Positions 46,373 through 57,445 are shown, counted from the stretch's first letter. The stretch: 64,000 nt of DNA from Adiantum capillus-veneris (GCA_014529385.2 CM043965.1:64362933-64426932); one strand, 5' to 3'. The notes: generated from the letters alone by a model not told the origin. Made by a program: numbers and translations.

Positions 46373-48355
46373 ATGGATTCCGCCAAGTTATCGGCAACGA
46401 AGAGAAAAAGACCGACAATCAAAGATGCTCTTGCAGAAGCGGAACCCTTTGACATTCCAACAGAAACCCTCAAGCCAACCAAAACTTGGGTGGAGGAAGC
46501 AGTATTGGAGAAAGATGGAATAAAGATCTACCAGGGGACTTTCAGAGATCCTCAAGGGCAAGCGGTGGATGTACCGATGATCCCACAGGAATTGGTAGAC
46601 TATAGCAGGTCAGAAGACATCAGCAGGTACCTGGAAAGGGCAGACTTGCACAGTTTCTTCACCTCGAGACCATCAGGTGTGGATACAAGAAGAGTGTACG
46701 AGTTGGCAACATCCATTCAGAAGGATGGGAAAGTCACATTGACAGCCATGGATGGAGAGAAAGTAGAAGTACAGATCACTCCACAGCTCATTGCATACGC
46801 ATTGAAGCTGCACAACAAAGGGAGCTCTGTCAGGGAAAGAAGGGAGGCCATAGAGGTCTATGGATCCAAGAAACAGAATGCAACCTATGGAGATATGGCA
46901 GACCAAAGAGCGGCAACCCTTTGCCGATTGTACAACCAGTTTCTCCATGTTTGCAGTAAAAGACCGCAAAAGTATACGACACCGCCCCATGCCATTGCGA
47001 CCACCATCACATGGGCATTAAAGAGCAATATGCCAAAAGAGGTGAATTACGCTCAACACATCCATGAGCAAGTAATTGCCATGCACAACGAGAAGCCAAA
47101 GTACATAGGAGGAGCGGAAATTCTGACAAGAATAGCTTATGAAGCTATTGGAGCTAGAGATCAGTGGCCAAAGGTTCCCTCCCAGAATGAGTGGCTTAGA
47201 GAAGCCGACGAGGAGGAAGAACAGCCCGAAGTATCCAAGAGGGCGTCCACAAGAGCACGCCGGAAACTAGAAATAGTTTCAGAACCTGAAGAGGAGGTGG
47301 ACGAGCCGCTTATGAAGAAAGTAAAGAAGAAGGTTGCTCCCAAGCAAACCAAAAGTCAGAAAGTGGCAAGAATGGAAAGACTAGTGGAGCAGTTTAGAGC
47401 AGAAAGAGCTCTAAAGGGTGACTTTGAAGAAAAGTGGGTGCCAGACCCCACCAAAGTCGGAACTAGCTCAGCCAGGCCACATGTTGATCAATACGATCAA
47501 TATATTAAAGCTTATGAGGAGTCAGAGGCTATACTGGAGCAGCAACCTGTCGAGCCATACACTGAAGAGGAGGTACAACTTTTAAAAGCTGAGCTGAAAA
47601 AGGACGACAAGGGGAAAGGGAAAGTAGATGAGTCTACTAAATCTCAAGAGAAAGACGGGAAAGCCGACAAGGGGAAAGCCAAGGAAGCTGAGGACAGATA
47701 CCCCTCTATGACTGATGTACCAAGCCCGAAGAAGACGAAAAATATCGTGGAAGAGACCACAATAGAGATGGACACAGATGATTTGGAAAAGCCGAAGGCC
47801 GAGACCAAAGAAAAGGAGATAGATCCAGTTCAGCAAAAGAGAAATGATTATGAGGATCTGGTAGCGATAGGATATACTGAAGCAGAGGCCCTTGAGGCAG
47901 TTTATGGGATCACCCTACAAAAACAAGATGATCGGAGAAGGACGGAGGAAAAAACAAAGAGTACAAAAGAAAGTGAAGAGAAACTGGACGAACAGAACGT
48001 ACTAGAAGAGCCGAAGCCAGTGGAGGTGGTGGAAGAAAGAGCTTTAGAGTTGACAGATGAAGATGAAAAAGACATGCACATGGTGCATGAACTGCTAGGC
48101 AAGATCAAAGAAAGATCCAGGGCAAAGGAAGTAGAGATTGAGACAGCCAAACAAAGGGAAGCAGAGCTGCAGAGGAAATTAGAGAATGCTATGACTGAAT
48201 CTGAAAGTCATAAAGCATCACTCTATGATGCGGAAAACGAGAGAGACGGCTTGATACTCCAGCTAGCCGAGGCTTCAAGAGAGGTAACAAGTGCACAGGA
48301 AGCAAAGGAGCGGATAGAAGATGAGTTGGAGGCAGCCAAGAGCTCATTGAGCTAA
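46373..48355 (+). pseudogene. Element C ORF3, N-terminal part (coiled-coil protein)
   Basis: The ATG at 46373 (context ATCCATGGAT) opens 660 codons. It has an early basic Lys-Arg-Lys-Arg patch (possible nuclear signal). A globular region at about 60-280 contains HVCSKRPQKY and MPKEVNYAQHIHEQ; it recalls weakly the plant-transposon-protein domain found in late ORFs of Athila/Tat elements. A second basic patch lies near 320, then an acidic/Lys-rich middle, and heptad repeats from about 560. The stop at 48353-48355 is a frameshift effect: the next frame is open from 48325 and continues the coiled coil. It is in sense with gag-pol, where some plant gypsy groups carry an env-like gene, but I see no signal peptide or membrane segment. 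Confidence 0.75.
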
Positions 48356-49644
48356 GGGAAAGAGTCGAGCTCCAAGAAAGAACAATCACTAGACTCAGGA
48401 CTACCCCTAGAGCTAGCAGAGCAGGAACCGAACAAGTGGGAGTTATCATACTAGCTTTGGAAGACCAGGTCCGAAGCTTACAAAGAGAGCTGAGATTAGA
48501 GCAAGTGCAAAGGTTGCACATTGCGGAGGGATCATTGGCCGCAGAGGAGAGGCTCACATTAGAAAATCAAACACTACGGACAGAGAATGAGGCCCTCCGC
48601 AAACAGCTCCAAGATCTACAAGAGCAACAAAGAAGAGAGACAGAGACACCACACGAAGAATCAGGTGGAGCAGCCATAGAGCTACCAAAAACTGGAGAGG
48701 CAACCACAATTGAAGATCCAGCCCCAGCTCAAGAGGTGGTCTCGACTTCAGGAATCTCTGAAGAAGAAGAACAAAGGCTCCATGACCAAATAGAAAAGTC
48801 AGCAGAGGAGAGTGCCAAGGCGGAAATGGAATGGGAGAGGAGACTCCTCATCTCCATTAGACTTCATGGATTAGACACAAAAGTGCTCCATGAAGAGTGG
48901 ATGCAACCCAGCCTGCCTTTCCCTTTGATGAAATTTGAAGTGCTAAAGACGAAAAAGAGAATAGAGGAGGAGCAGTATGTCGCTCTTTACGAAGGCGACA
49001 TCACAAAGGAGGAACAGTCAAAGAGGATAGTAGATTCACAACCTAGATGGAGGAAAGGTTGGCTGAACAAATACCCAGCCTACCTCATCTACTTGGTGGA
49101 GGCACCAAAGGAGATTCGGGAGAATGCAACCTTCTGCCCGGTGCCAAGAGTCAGAAACTGGAAAGAGCATGGCAAGATTGCAGAAAAGAAGCCAAATTGG
49201 CTTAATTATCCCAGGATGCCAGGACCAAAGGCAGGAGAGAGAATAGGTAAAGCCTACATGGTGAAAACCCTAACGGGCACCATCAAGCTCTTTACTGGCT
49301 CTCCTGACCTTTCGTGTCAGATGCTCAAGAAAATCTGCAGGACTCTCTTAGCTTGCATTGAAGTGTTCGCGCCAGATAAAGCCACGACCTCGAGTCTACT
49401 ATCGACGGCCGACACAGTGACTGATATGATATATGATCTTTCATTGCAGCCTTCTCCAAAAGTGTTGCACCTCCTATACAAAAGGATTATGTTTTTGCCT
49501 AGCTTCCACATGCAAACATTCGAAGAAGCTTTCTACACCGGCTTTTTCACCCACGAAAGCAAAATATTCGGCCCAACCTTGACCATCGGCAACCTACGAT
49601 ACGAATCACATTTGCAGATGCTCAAGACGACAGGACTTTATTGA
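48325..49644 (+). pseudogene. Element C ORF3, C-terminal part
   Basis: Continuation of ORF3 in another frame. It begins in coiled coil (LRERVELQERT, then further heptads with LTLENQTLRTENEALRKQ), passes an acidic linker, and ends in an unrecognised globular domain of about 240 residues with many Trp, Tyr and Lys (WRKGWLNKYPAYLIYL; VRNWKEHGK). It stops 49 bases before the 3' LTR, just upstream of the purine tract. Together with the first part the ancestral protein was about 1,090 residues. The overlap 48325-48355 shows no clear slippery heptamer, so I infer a decay indel. Confidence 0.75.
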
Positions 49645-49681
49645 CCAAGCATAAAAGTCATGTCAGGGACGACATGAACGC

Positions 49682-49693
49682 GGAGGGGGGGAG
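49682..49693 (+). other. Element C polypurine tract
   Basis: GGAGGGGGGGAG directly abutting the 3' LTR; the plus-strand primer of reverse transcription. Confidence 0.9.
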
Positions 49694-50633
49694 TGTTGAG
49701 CCAGCAGAGGATCACACCCACATTTTTGCTCACACTCATCATTTTGTAACCATTGATTGTAATAAATGTCTTTCCGACATTAATTTTGATTTGAGCCATT
49801 CATTAAGTAACGGGACTCAATTGAGTTTCCAGCTTGTAATTCCGAAGTAATTTCACTTGCTGATGTAATTAGTTAGAGATGTTCTCACCTCCATGGATGA
49901 GGTATATAAGCCAAAGTTTTTGTAACCTAAGGGGATTCAGATTATTAATCAAAGTGAGTTTTTGAGCGCCGTGACTGTGTCTGAGAGAGAGTGTGTGAGA
50001 GAGAGAGTCTTATCTACTTGCTACGCGAGCTACAGAGCCGCCATTGGAGAAGCGACACCGCCATTGTGTTAGCAACGGCGAGAGCTACGCACAGATACCA
50101 TGAGTGCGCGCTATCGGCTTCTATGTGTGGTAAGTTCCTACGAGCTTCGGTGTGAGTTTTCTTCCAACTCATGTGTCAGAATGGAGTGTGCAGCATATCT
50201 ATAGAACCACAACGAGTAGAGCTACACATTGGTACCATCGGGGTCAAGTTTCGATCACCTGTATTTTTCGGCCTGTCTTCATACGCGTTTGCCGCACGGA
50301 GTGGTTATAGGTTGATTTTGCAGTTCAAGTCTTTAGGGTGTTGTTCTTACCTAGTGTATAGACTTCCCCTTGAGTTTGAGATCAATTCAATGATTCTAGA
50401 TCCTGTTTCGTATAGCATTCGTTCGTATTAAGGATTTCAGTCACTTGCGTATTTTAGAACTTAGATTTGATTTCCTTAGTAGTGATTGTCATTAGAAGGT
50501 CGAGTAGGTGATTTGACACCCACCTAGTTGTTTCCATGCGCCTGCGGGTCAAGCTCTGTCCTCGTCTGACAAATTCTATTGTTGGTTGAGTTCTCGCTAT
50601 TTAGCTTCCGCTAGCGGCGTAACCGCCTTAACA
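49694..50633 (+). repeat. Element C, 3' LTR
   Basis: 940 bp, about 1.5 percent different from the 5' LTR by eye. Followed by TTTCT (50634-50638), the target-site duplication. Confidence 0.95.
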
Positions 50634-51130
50634 TTTCTTCACATTCTTCCAATCTTCTTTGGCCAGTCAATCTCGTCTGTTCCACCCATGCTTTATTGCT
50701 TTTTTCACTTCAAAACACTTGTGCTTGCAGTATTCGCGCATTCGAACCTTCATCAAGTCTTCATTGAAGCGGTCATCCCGTGTTGAAACGGGAAACTCGT
50801 CATGCACCATGCTGGTAACTTTGTCTTTTAAATCACTTGGTACTTCACTCCAGGTGTTCAGTATGTAGTGTCTAAACACCTGAGAGCAAAGGCCGCGCAT
50901 GCACGAGATCACCTTCTTGCCTTCATCATCCAAGATGATGTCTCCACTGAAGTTGACGGAGTAATGCAAGCCCTCTCACCGGTGACGCGTGAACTTGGGT
51001 GTCCCAGGAGGGCTCTCTAGCGGCATGTCAATGGGGGTACAGACGTCAAGTGTCTCCACTGGAGGTTGGGCCCCGAAGCGAGGAGTGTCGAGCGACTGGG
51101 GTGACTCCTGGCGGAGTAGGTAGTGGTGTG
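50634..51130 (-). pseudogene. TNP1-like gene of the CACTA, 5' part
   Basis: Minus-strand frame from about 51130, with a Pro/Ser-rich segment and then the conserved part VNFSGDIILDD, MRGLCSQVFRHYI, WSEVPSDLKDKV and FPV. This resembles the Ptta/En/Spm plant transposase family (pattern Ile-Pro-Lys-Glu-x-Lys). A TGA near 50976, where Trp fits, and another near 50668 disrupt it. The frame runs into the element C target site and continues at 20819. It lies after TNP2 in the usual CACTA order. Confidence 0.7.
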
Positions 51131-51394
51131 TAGCTACTAGGAATGGCCGTTAGCCTCGCAAAACCTGGCATAGATGGCGATGCCACGGCTGGTGTGGGGG
51201 CGGGAAAAGAAGGGGAAGGTAAAGAGACTCATCAAACACGAGGCAGTGTCGAGGCATCAGCGACTGCATCCCCACAACAACCGCCGCCGCCACCACTAGA
51301 GCATTGGTGCCTAGACGAGTGTGAAGATCGTCTCGTCGACACTAAAGCTTTCAAGCGCACTGAATTCTCCGAAACAGAGGGAGATGCTAAAGGC
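51131..51394. other. CACTA interior, uncertain coding
   Basis: GC-richer stretch with an open frame on both strands (Pro-rich plus-strand reading at 51143 onward). It may be part of the first exon of the TNP1-like gene on the minus strand. I cannot decide. Confidence 0.3.
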
Positions 51395-51844
51395 ATTAGG
51401 AAAAATTTGGACTCACAAAGGGGCCCTTTAAGGAGTTTGACTTTACCTCTCTCTACCAAAACGGACGCATGGATAAATTTTTGCAAAAAAACTCCAAAGT
51501 TAGCGGAGGTTTGACAGTTAGAATGTCCTCTTCAAGCTCTATCTACTGATATATAGCATGCCATGAGATTCCTCATATTTTAGAAGATTCTTTTTTTGAT
51601 TCACTTAGATTTCGACAGAGTTGTCACATCATAGGTGAATCAAAAAAAGAATCGTCTAAAATATGAGGAATCTCATGGTGTGCTATATATCAGTAGATAG
51701 AGCTTGAAGAGGACATTCTAACTGTCAAACCTCCGCCAACTTTGGAGTTTGTTTGCAAAAATTTATCCATGCGCCTGTTTTGGTAGAGAGAGGTAAAGTC
51801 AAACTCCTTAAAGGGCCCCTTTGTGAGTCCAAATTTTGCCTAAT
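51395..51844. mobile_element. Foldback MITE-like inverted repeat
   Basis: A 450-bp segment whose two halves are near-perfect inverted copies: ATTAGG at 51395-51400 pairs with CCTAAT at 51839-51844, continuing inward for about 200 bp to a loop of about 25 bases near 51605-51630. The ends read GGCAAAATTTGGACTC with TA on either side, so a TA duplication is possible but unproven because the flanks are themselves palindromic. It has no coding capacity. A transcript would fold into one long hairpin. Confidence 0.8.
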
Positions 51845-52004
51845 GAGTAGGAATGCGTGATGGTGCTCCAGAGCGATGATGATCCTCGTACCACTACCTC
51901 TGCTAGGGTGACAAAGAAGAAAGAAACTCATCATCATCCATACCTGCATTAAACACACGAACATTTAATCTTAATATTGAATGAATGGAGAAGAAAACAT
52001 GGAC

Positions 52005-52056
<52 letters not shown>

Positions 52057-52381
52057 CATAAAGGGGGAGGGATTTTTGTGTAGAGAGATTTCATTGAAGT
52101 TCTTGTGAATTTGTAAAAGAACTGCGCTCCGGGTGCGTGGAGACTGAACCTGTAATCGCAAAGGTGATCCGTCTTTGCTCATAGATGCTGCTTGCCCCAC
52201 CACTAGGTCTAGTTGATCGGATGAAAGAGACGCTAAGAAGCATACATACCTAGAGTGGACGCAAAGACGATTAAATACAATGACGCAATGACGCATATAG
52301 ACAAGAATGGACAAAAATCCACGTTAATACAATATATATTATAAAATGGAGCAAAATTGTTCAAATAAAATATTTATGGCT
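51845..52381. other. CACTA interior, non-coding with GA repeat
   Basis: No gene that I can support. It contains a GA microsatellite at 52009-52051. Confidence 0.5.
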
Positions 52382-54163
52382 TTAAGAGGTCTTTCTCTCA
52401 TTCTGGCATAGCTCAGCATAACTTCCTATATCTATATAGAGCTCTCCGTTTAGACAGATGTCCTCCGTTTCACTTTGTAGATCCTTTGCATGCGCCCGAT
52501 AGAGAGTAGCAGCTTGATGCTCGTCTGACACCACCTCATTGGCTTCTGACTGAGCATCTTCTCTGATCTCCTGCATTGATCCCGAATTGATTGGCACATG
52601 GTAGTCCTCATACGTCCGTGCACTACAAGGGGCTACCTCTATGATGTACCACCAGTTTGATGCAGACTTTGTAGGATGAAATATCACCTGCCAGAGCCAC
52701 ATAACTTACATGAGAGCTTCCAAGCACATAACGTCTAAAATTGGATGTTAACTATTTACATACTTACTTGTTCACAATGCTCGGGTAGTACAAAAGTGTC
52801 TCTTAGGTTAGTCCATTTCTTAGTTGAATGCACCTCAAGGAAACCAAACTCTCCTCTATGCACAGTAGCGTTGCAACCCTCTATGATTATCTTGAACCAT
52901 TGCACGTCGAACAAGTCGACAAAAAATACTCTATCCCCACCACTTCTATGCCAATCCACAATTGTTGTAGCTCTTTCAATAGTGGACAAAGATACACATC
53001 CATATTATTCACTTTATACCGCCCCAGCACAATCAAGCTTAGCCATAGGTGGCCCTTCTTGGTGGTCAACCACGGGGGAATGTTGTAGTTGACGATGACA
53101 ACCGGCCATACACTGTAAGATATTGATTTTTGATCAAATGGATTTACGCCATCCATAACCAAGCCTAGGCACAAATTTTGAGCTTCCCTGGAAAGATCCG
53201 ACCATGTTTTGTCTATATGTTTCCAGGCTTCGTAATCTGCAGGAATCTGTAGCACACCATCCGAAGATTTATTCTCCTCATGCCATGATGCTAGGGCGGC
53301 CATGGACTTACATTCGAAGAAATGCTTGATGAGAGGAAGTAGAGGAAAAAGTCACAAAACCCTTTGTGGAATTTTTGTTCCATGGAGATCTACTCGATCT
53401 CTCTCGAAATCACATTTCAGACACTTCTCCATGTCTATGTATTCCCCTATGAAAAGAATGCAGTTGTTAGGATAAGCGTGAATTGAATTGTAATCATTCC
53501 CAAGTTTCACAAGATCTTTCTTACTTCCTCTCTGGAATCTGGCATCACATTATCAGCTAGCAGTATGTGCTCTTTGAGCAATCTACACAGCAAAAAAAAT
53601 GCGGTACAATTGTGTAAATAGCTATCAGATCATTATACATCTAGAGTTTTTTATTAAAGTAATAACATTGTAATAGATCACCTGAAAAACGTTGTGACTC
53701 TAGTGTCACTCCATCCAAACTTTGCCTGCATGTTGAGAAGAACGAGGAGCGCCTTCAATCTAGACACGTGCTCCATCATATAATGGCGTATCGGCTTCAC
53801 TTTTCATATCATCATAGATAAGTCTTTCTGAATCCATGATCGTCTCGATGATTTCATCGATCTCGAGCTCAAACATTGCCTTGTTGGGAATGTGGTCTAC
53901 ATGATCATCCTCCGAGCTGTCAAAGGCTACATCTTGTGGCCTCACGTATGCTGCTTGACCAAAGCGCCTGTGAACACGTCTATTGGGTTGCAAGATTGTT
54001 GCCTGTTGGCCAGCATCAGAGTTTGACGAGTTATAATTGGCAACAACTCGATCTATAATATATGGATCAAACTCTCCAAATTCGCGAACGTGCTACAAAG
54101 AAACGCGTCTTGTCCGTCGCACAACATGCTTGCATTGATTACAAGGACATAGGATCCTTGTTG
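52382..54163 (-). pseudogene. TNP2-like CACTA transposase, internally deleted
   Basis: Minus strand. The N-terminal transposase-associated zinc segment is near 54110-54163 (ILCPCNQCKH), followed by an in-frame TAG. An acidic linker reads 53993-53760. The Tnp2 domain starts with LVLLNMQAKFGWSDTR, is split by an intron (donor GTGATC at 53681, acceptor at 53583), and continues through HAYPNNCILF, WHEENKSSDGVL, LGLVMDGVNPF, YSVWPVVIVNYNIPPW and DVYLCPLLKEL. After LKELQQLW the central part of the family, with its Cys-rich and catalytic segments, is missing. The sequence jumps to the C-terminal DUF4216-like region at about 52985-52400, with an intron near 52690-52772. So the protein lacks its core and should be inactive. 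Confidence 0.88.
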
Positions 54164-54275
54164 AGAGATAGGTGTTTCGGTTGGACGGCCCCACATCCTC
54201 GTCACTAATCATAATGAGAGTAAAAACCTTATATCCTGGACATAAATTTAATCTTCTATTGACATCCTCCGTCTT

Positions 54276-54322
<47 letters not shown>

Positions 54323-54715
54323 TTCACACTGTAAACTACCTCACATTCTCTAGTCATGTCCAATCCCCGCACACCTTAGTCTAGAGGTGAATGAAGATCA
54401 GAACCGCCAGGTTATAATCTCGTCTTTATTGGTCAATGCCTATATTTGTGGGTACAAGAAATCTACACACCCATGTCTACATGATAGTGCATGTAGTGGA
54501 CAAAAGCCCTTTGCCTCTTCTCTAGCTGTAGCATTTTACAGCATCTTAACATCTCTTCACAATAGATCTTTGTTCGAGGGATTACTTAGCACATTACATG
54601 TTGGACTCCAATATGAGTATCATGCCGTTGAAAGCTTTCCAACTTAAGGCCGCATTCGTAGAGAGGAAGATAGGGATCACCGTTCGTCTAACTCTAATTT
54701 CTTTACCGTAATCCC
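54164..54715. other. CACTA interior upstream of TNP2, with CT repeat
   Basis: Probably the promoter and first-exon region of the TNP2 gene (minus strand). A CT microsatellite is at 54279-54319. A plus-strand frame at 54387-54647 has no recognisable motif. Confidence 0.4.
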
Positions 54716-55330
54716 GAAGGTAGACTCTAATATAAAAACTCAATCCAAAATCTAATCTTAAATCTAACCTAATTGAACATGTGGTGATTCGTGGCTAATT
54801 GAATATGGTTAGTGTGTGAGTTAATAGGTGTCAGATTCTGATAGGAATATACATATTGTTGTGTAACTAGTGTTTGCTCTTTGGGCAAAGCGCGCCTTCA
54901 TTGACATGCACTAAAATCTAACCTAGATCTAATCTAATCTTAAATCAAACATAAATCTAGATCTAATCTAATCTTAAACTCAAAATAAACCTACATCTAA
55001 TCTAATCTTAAATCTAACCTAGACCTAAATGTAATCTAACTTAAATCTAAATTTAATCTAGTTAATTTTAAATCTTGTCTTAATCTTAAATTTAAATCTA
55101 ACTTAATATCAAACTCAACATAAATCTAAATCTAATCCAACCTTAAATCCTAAATCTAAATGTAATCTAACTTAAATCTAACATAGCTAGCTAATCTTTA
55201 ATACTTTCCTAATTTTAAATCTAACCTAATCTTAATCTAGCATAAATCTAAATCTAACCTAATCTGAAACTCAACATAAACATAAATCTAAATGTAAACT
55301 AACCTAATCTAATTTAAATCTTAACCTAAT
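54716..55330. repeat. Degenerate AATCTAA-type repeat tract
   Basis: About 600 bp made of loosely repeated ATCTAA, AATCTTAA and CTAACCTAA words with no strict period. It is low-complexity sequence and no frame is kept. Confidence 0.8.
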
Positions 55331-55420
55331 CTCTCTCTCTCTCTCTCTCTCAATGTGTGTGTGTATGCATTCTTTGTTTATGCATGTGTGTGTGTGTGTT
55401 TTTTTTTTTGGTTTATGCAT

Positions 55421-55456
<36 letters not shown>

Positions 55457-55531
55457 CTCCCCTTACCTCTCTCTTTATCTTCTTCCCCTCTCTCTCTTTG
55501 GTTTTTATTCTCTCTCTCTTTCTCTTTGTTT

Positions 55532-55573
<42 letters not shown>

Positions 55574-55639
55574 GTGTGTGTGTATGCATTCTTTGTTTAT
55601 GCATGTGTGTGTGTGTGTGTGTGTTTTTGGTTTATGCAT

Positions 55640-55678
<39 letters not shown>

Positions 55679-55684
55679 GACACA

Positions 55685-55770
<86 letters not shown>

Positions 55771-55846
55771 AAGAGAACTTGAGAGAGACGAGAGGGAAGG
55801 AGCATACATGGCTCTCCTTCCTCTCCTCGTGTATGTGTGTGTGTGT
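55331..55846. repeat. Compound CT/GT/GA microsatellite with internal duplication
   Basis: Alternating CT, GT and GA runs. A block of about 220 bp is present twice: CAATGTGTGTGTGTATGCAT at 55351 and again at 55570, each followed by the same GTTTATGCATG words and a CT run. The long frames here read only repeats and are not genes. Confidence 0.9.

Positions 55847-55878
<32 letters not shown>
55847..55878 (+). repeat. Uninterrupted run of 32 G
   Basis: Pure G tract after a GT run. Such runs are rare, prone to slippage and to sequencing error, and can form G-quadruplexes, so the exact length should be treated with care. Confidence 0.85.
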
Positions 55879-55879
<1 letters not shown>

Positions 55880-55913
55880 TATGAGAGGGAGAGCGCGGGT
55901 TACCTCTTTGCTT

Positions 55914-55957
55914 GAGCGCCAAAAACTCAAATCTAAGATCTGAGTTTTCGGGCGCTC
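55914..55957. repeat. Inverted repeat near CACTA right end
   Basis: GAGCGCC-AAAAACTCA pairs with TGAGTTTTCGGGCGCTC around an 11-base loop. It may be a subterminal structure of the CACTA element. Confidence 0.7.
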
Positions 55958-55974
55958 TCAGTTTATTTTTTACC

Positions 55975-56113
55975 CCTGTTGGTGTCGCTATAAACATCAC
56001 TATCGGCGTCCCTATGTAACAAATAAAATAGTGACGCTGATAGCGACACCGTGGATTTTCACTTTTGAGCGTGACCCTGCGAGCGTCACTAATGTGAAGT
56101 ACCTCTTGTAGTG
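55975..56113. repeat. CACTA right terminal inverted repeat and subterminal repeats
   Basis: Variants of GTCGCTA/TAGCGAC and GAGCGTCAC, then ACCTCTTGTAGTG at the very end, the inverse of the left terminus. ACA (56114-56116) follows. This is the 5' end relative to the transposase genes. Confidence 0.9.
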
Positions 56114-56116
56114 ACA

Positions 56117-56589
56117 CTTGATGAGAGGCATTTTGAAGGATATACTTGAGCACCTCCATGATCTTGGTGCTATGTTACCCTTGACGGCTCTTGTGCAAGG
56201 GATTGCCACTTGTTTTCTTTAATGCAGTTGATAGGGACATCAAGAAACAAGTGGGGTGGAAGATTGATGATTGTATTCCTATTTATTGGGTGGATTCCCA
56301 AGTTCCATACTTCTATAGTCGAATGGATGGAAACTTTTACACCTTCATACCTGAAGGGACATTTCATGTTGTTGGATCTCACTACAACTTGTCATGTCAT
56401 AGTTTGTATTAGCTCCTTCTCATGAAAGTTTAGGTTTAGCTTCTACCTAGTACGTTCAAAGTTTGCAGTTGTATCCCTAGCTATTTTGACACATCCATAG
56501 TGGACACTATTACTTGTAAGTGTGAGACTTCAGTACTGCCATATTTAGTGCAATGCTAGAAGAGAGTGTTAATCTTATTATATTCAGCT
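56117..56589 (+). pseudogene. Tandem array unit U6, right part
   Basis: Resumes U6 exactly after the CACTA element (LMRGILKDILEHLHDLGAM reading). The shifted-frame extension is at 56191-56412. Ends at the phasing marker of U7. Confidence 0.75.
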
Positions 56590-57445
56590 CTTGATGGGTC
56601 ATGCATATACATGGATCATGGATATACTTCTATCTGAAATATTTGAAGATTTCTTGCTTAAGACTACAATTTAGATTAAGGTCGATTCCTTAACTTTTTT
56701 ATATAGGGACTTCATGTACGATTTCCATTTGGTTTGTGTTTACATTTGGGAAATTGAGGCTATAATCCCTCTTATTTGTTACTACTGATTGGTTCTTATT
56801 GGTATTTGTTCCTTATGGGAAGGGTGGACACACTTTTATTCAAAACATGCATATAGTTAAAGCACAACTACAATGGCACACCCGGAGCAAGATGCATTCG
56901 CAGAGGCATCCAAACATCCCAAGATGGAGGAGCCCGATGCTTCAAAGGAGCTCAGAGACTTGAAGGGCCTTTTCAGCCAATCTCTTGTAGAGATCCTCAG
57001 CCTCAAGAGACGACTAGAGTTATTAGAGGCATGCATACAAAATGTTGGAGGTAGCAAATCCAAACCTCTACTCCACCCTCTCTCTCAATTGGGAGTTGGC
57101 AATCACAAACAAAATTGATACTTGCGTACGCACTTTGGATGGCATCGTTATCGACATTGCTAGTAGAGAGGTTGGTCTTTTGCCACTTGTGGCACGACAA
57201 GGACCATGGCCGAGGAGAAAATTGGTCAGTATTAGCTATTCAAATCTGTGATGGCTCTTTTACAACCAAGTTCTGTACAAACCAATAGTTTCGGTGGAAG
57301 CTTTTTTCTTGGAGCAGCTAGGGGACTGAGATTCCACCTCGAGCCCCCTCAACAACGCGCTTCAACGTTGTCTTGTCTTCCTCGTTGTACCAGGGTGCTA
57401 TTAACCTTGCTGTCCCTCAACTAATGCTTCAAGCTGAGGATAAAG
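56590..57445 (+). pseudogene. Tandem array unit U7, truncated
   Basis: A leader deletion at about 56709 removes the ACTAGTGGTTACAC part. The ATG is at 56873; the frame breaks near 57050 at an extra base in the heptad region. The unit stops abruptly in the middle of the coding part (after GAGGATAAAG), where an unrelated filler begins. Confidence 0.7.

Larger units (their letters stand above)
20825..50633 (+). mobile_element. Element C: giant Ty3/gypsy LTR retrotransposon with unusual pol
   Basis: LTRs at 20825-21792 and 49694-50633 (TGTTGAG...TTAACA), flanked by the 5-bp duplication TTTCT (20820-20824 and 50634-50638). Removing nested element B leaves about 19 kb. Order: LTR, primer site, 1.4 kb leader with palindromes, gag, degenerate protease, RT, RNase H, integrase, second protease, Trp-repeat tail, 2.8 kb spacer with palindromes, ORF3, purine tract, LTR. 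The primer site is the Athila/Tat type and RT has Tyr-Met-Asp-Asp, so I place it in the non-chromodomain branch near Athila/Tat. The LTRs differ by roughly 15 substitutions by eye plus a GA-repeat length change, so the insertion is fairly recent. Reading frames carry four in-frame stops and at least two frameshifts. Confidence 0.95.
19659..56113 (-). mobile_element. CACTA (En/Spm) transposon carrying nested elements C and B
   Basis: The termini are CACTACAAGAGGT at 19659 and its inverse ending at 56113, flanked by the 3-bp duplication ACA (19656-19658 and 56114-56116). Removing the insertion and one ACA rebuilds the U6 sequence as seen in other units. Without element C the transposon is about 6.6 kb. 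Both ends carry inverted copies of a short TAGCGAC-type motif, as expected for subterminal transposase-binding repeats. A TNP2-like gene (52382-54163) and a TNP1-like gene (split by element C) lie on the minus strand, so the functional 5' end is on the right. Both genes are damaged. Confidence 0.95.

Noticed and set aside
48325-48355. Programmed frameshift between the two ORF3 frames
   Set aside because: No slippery heptamer is visible in the overlap; an ordinary indel is simpler in an element with other breaks.
46373-49644. ORF3 as an envelope gene
   Set aside because: No signal peptide, transmembrane helix or furin-like site is visible; only its position suggests env.
54716-55330. Interstitial telomere repeat
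   Set aside because: The words resemble CTAACC, but the strict plant telomere unit CCCTAAA is not repeated here.
55353-55930. Several 120-186 codon frames of Leu-Ser, Cys-Val and Glu-Arg repeats
   Set aside because: Translations of dinucleotide repeats in several frames and on both strands; not proteins.
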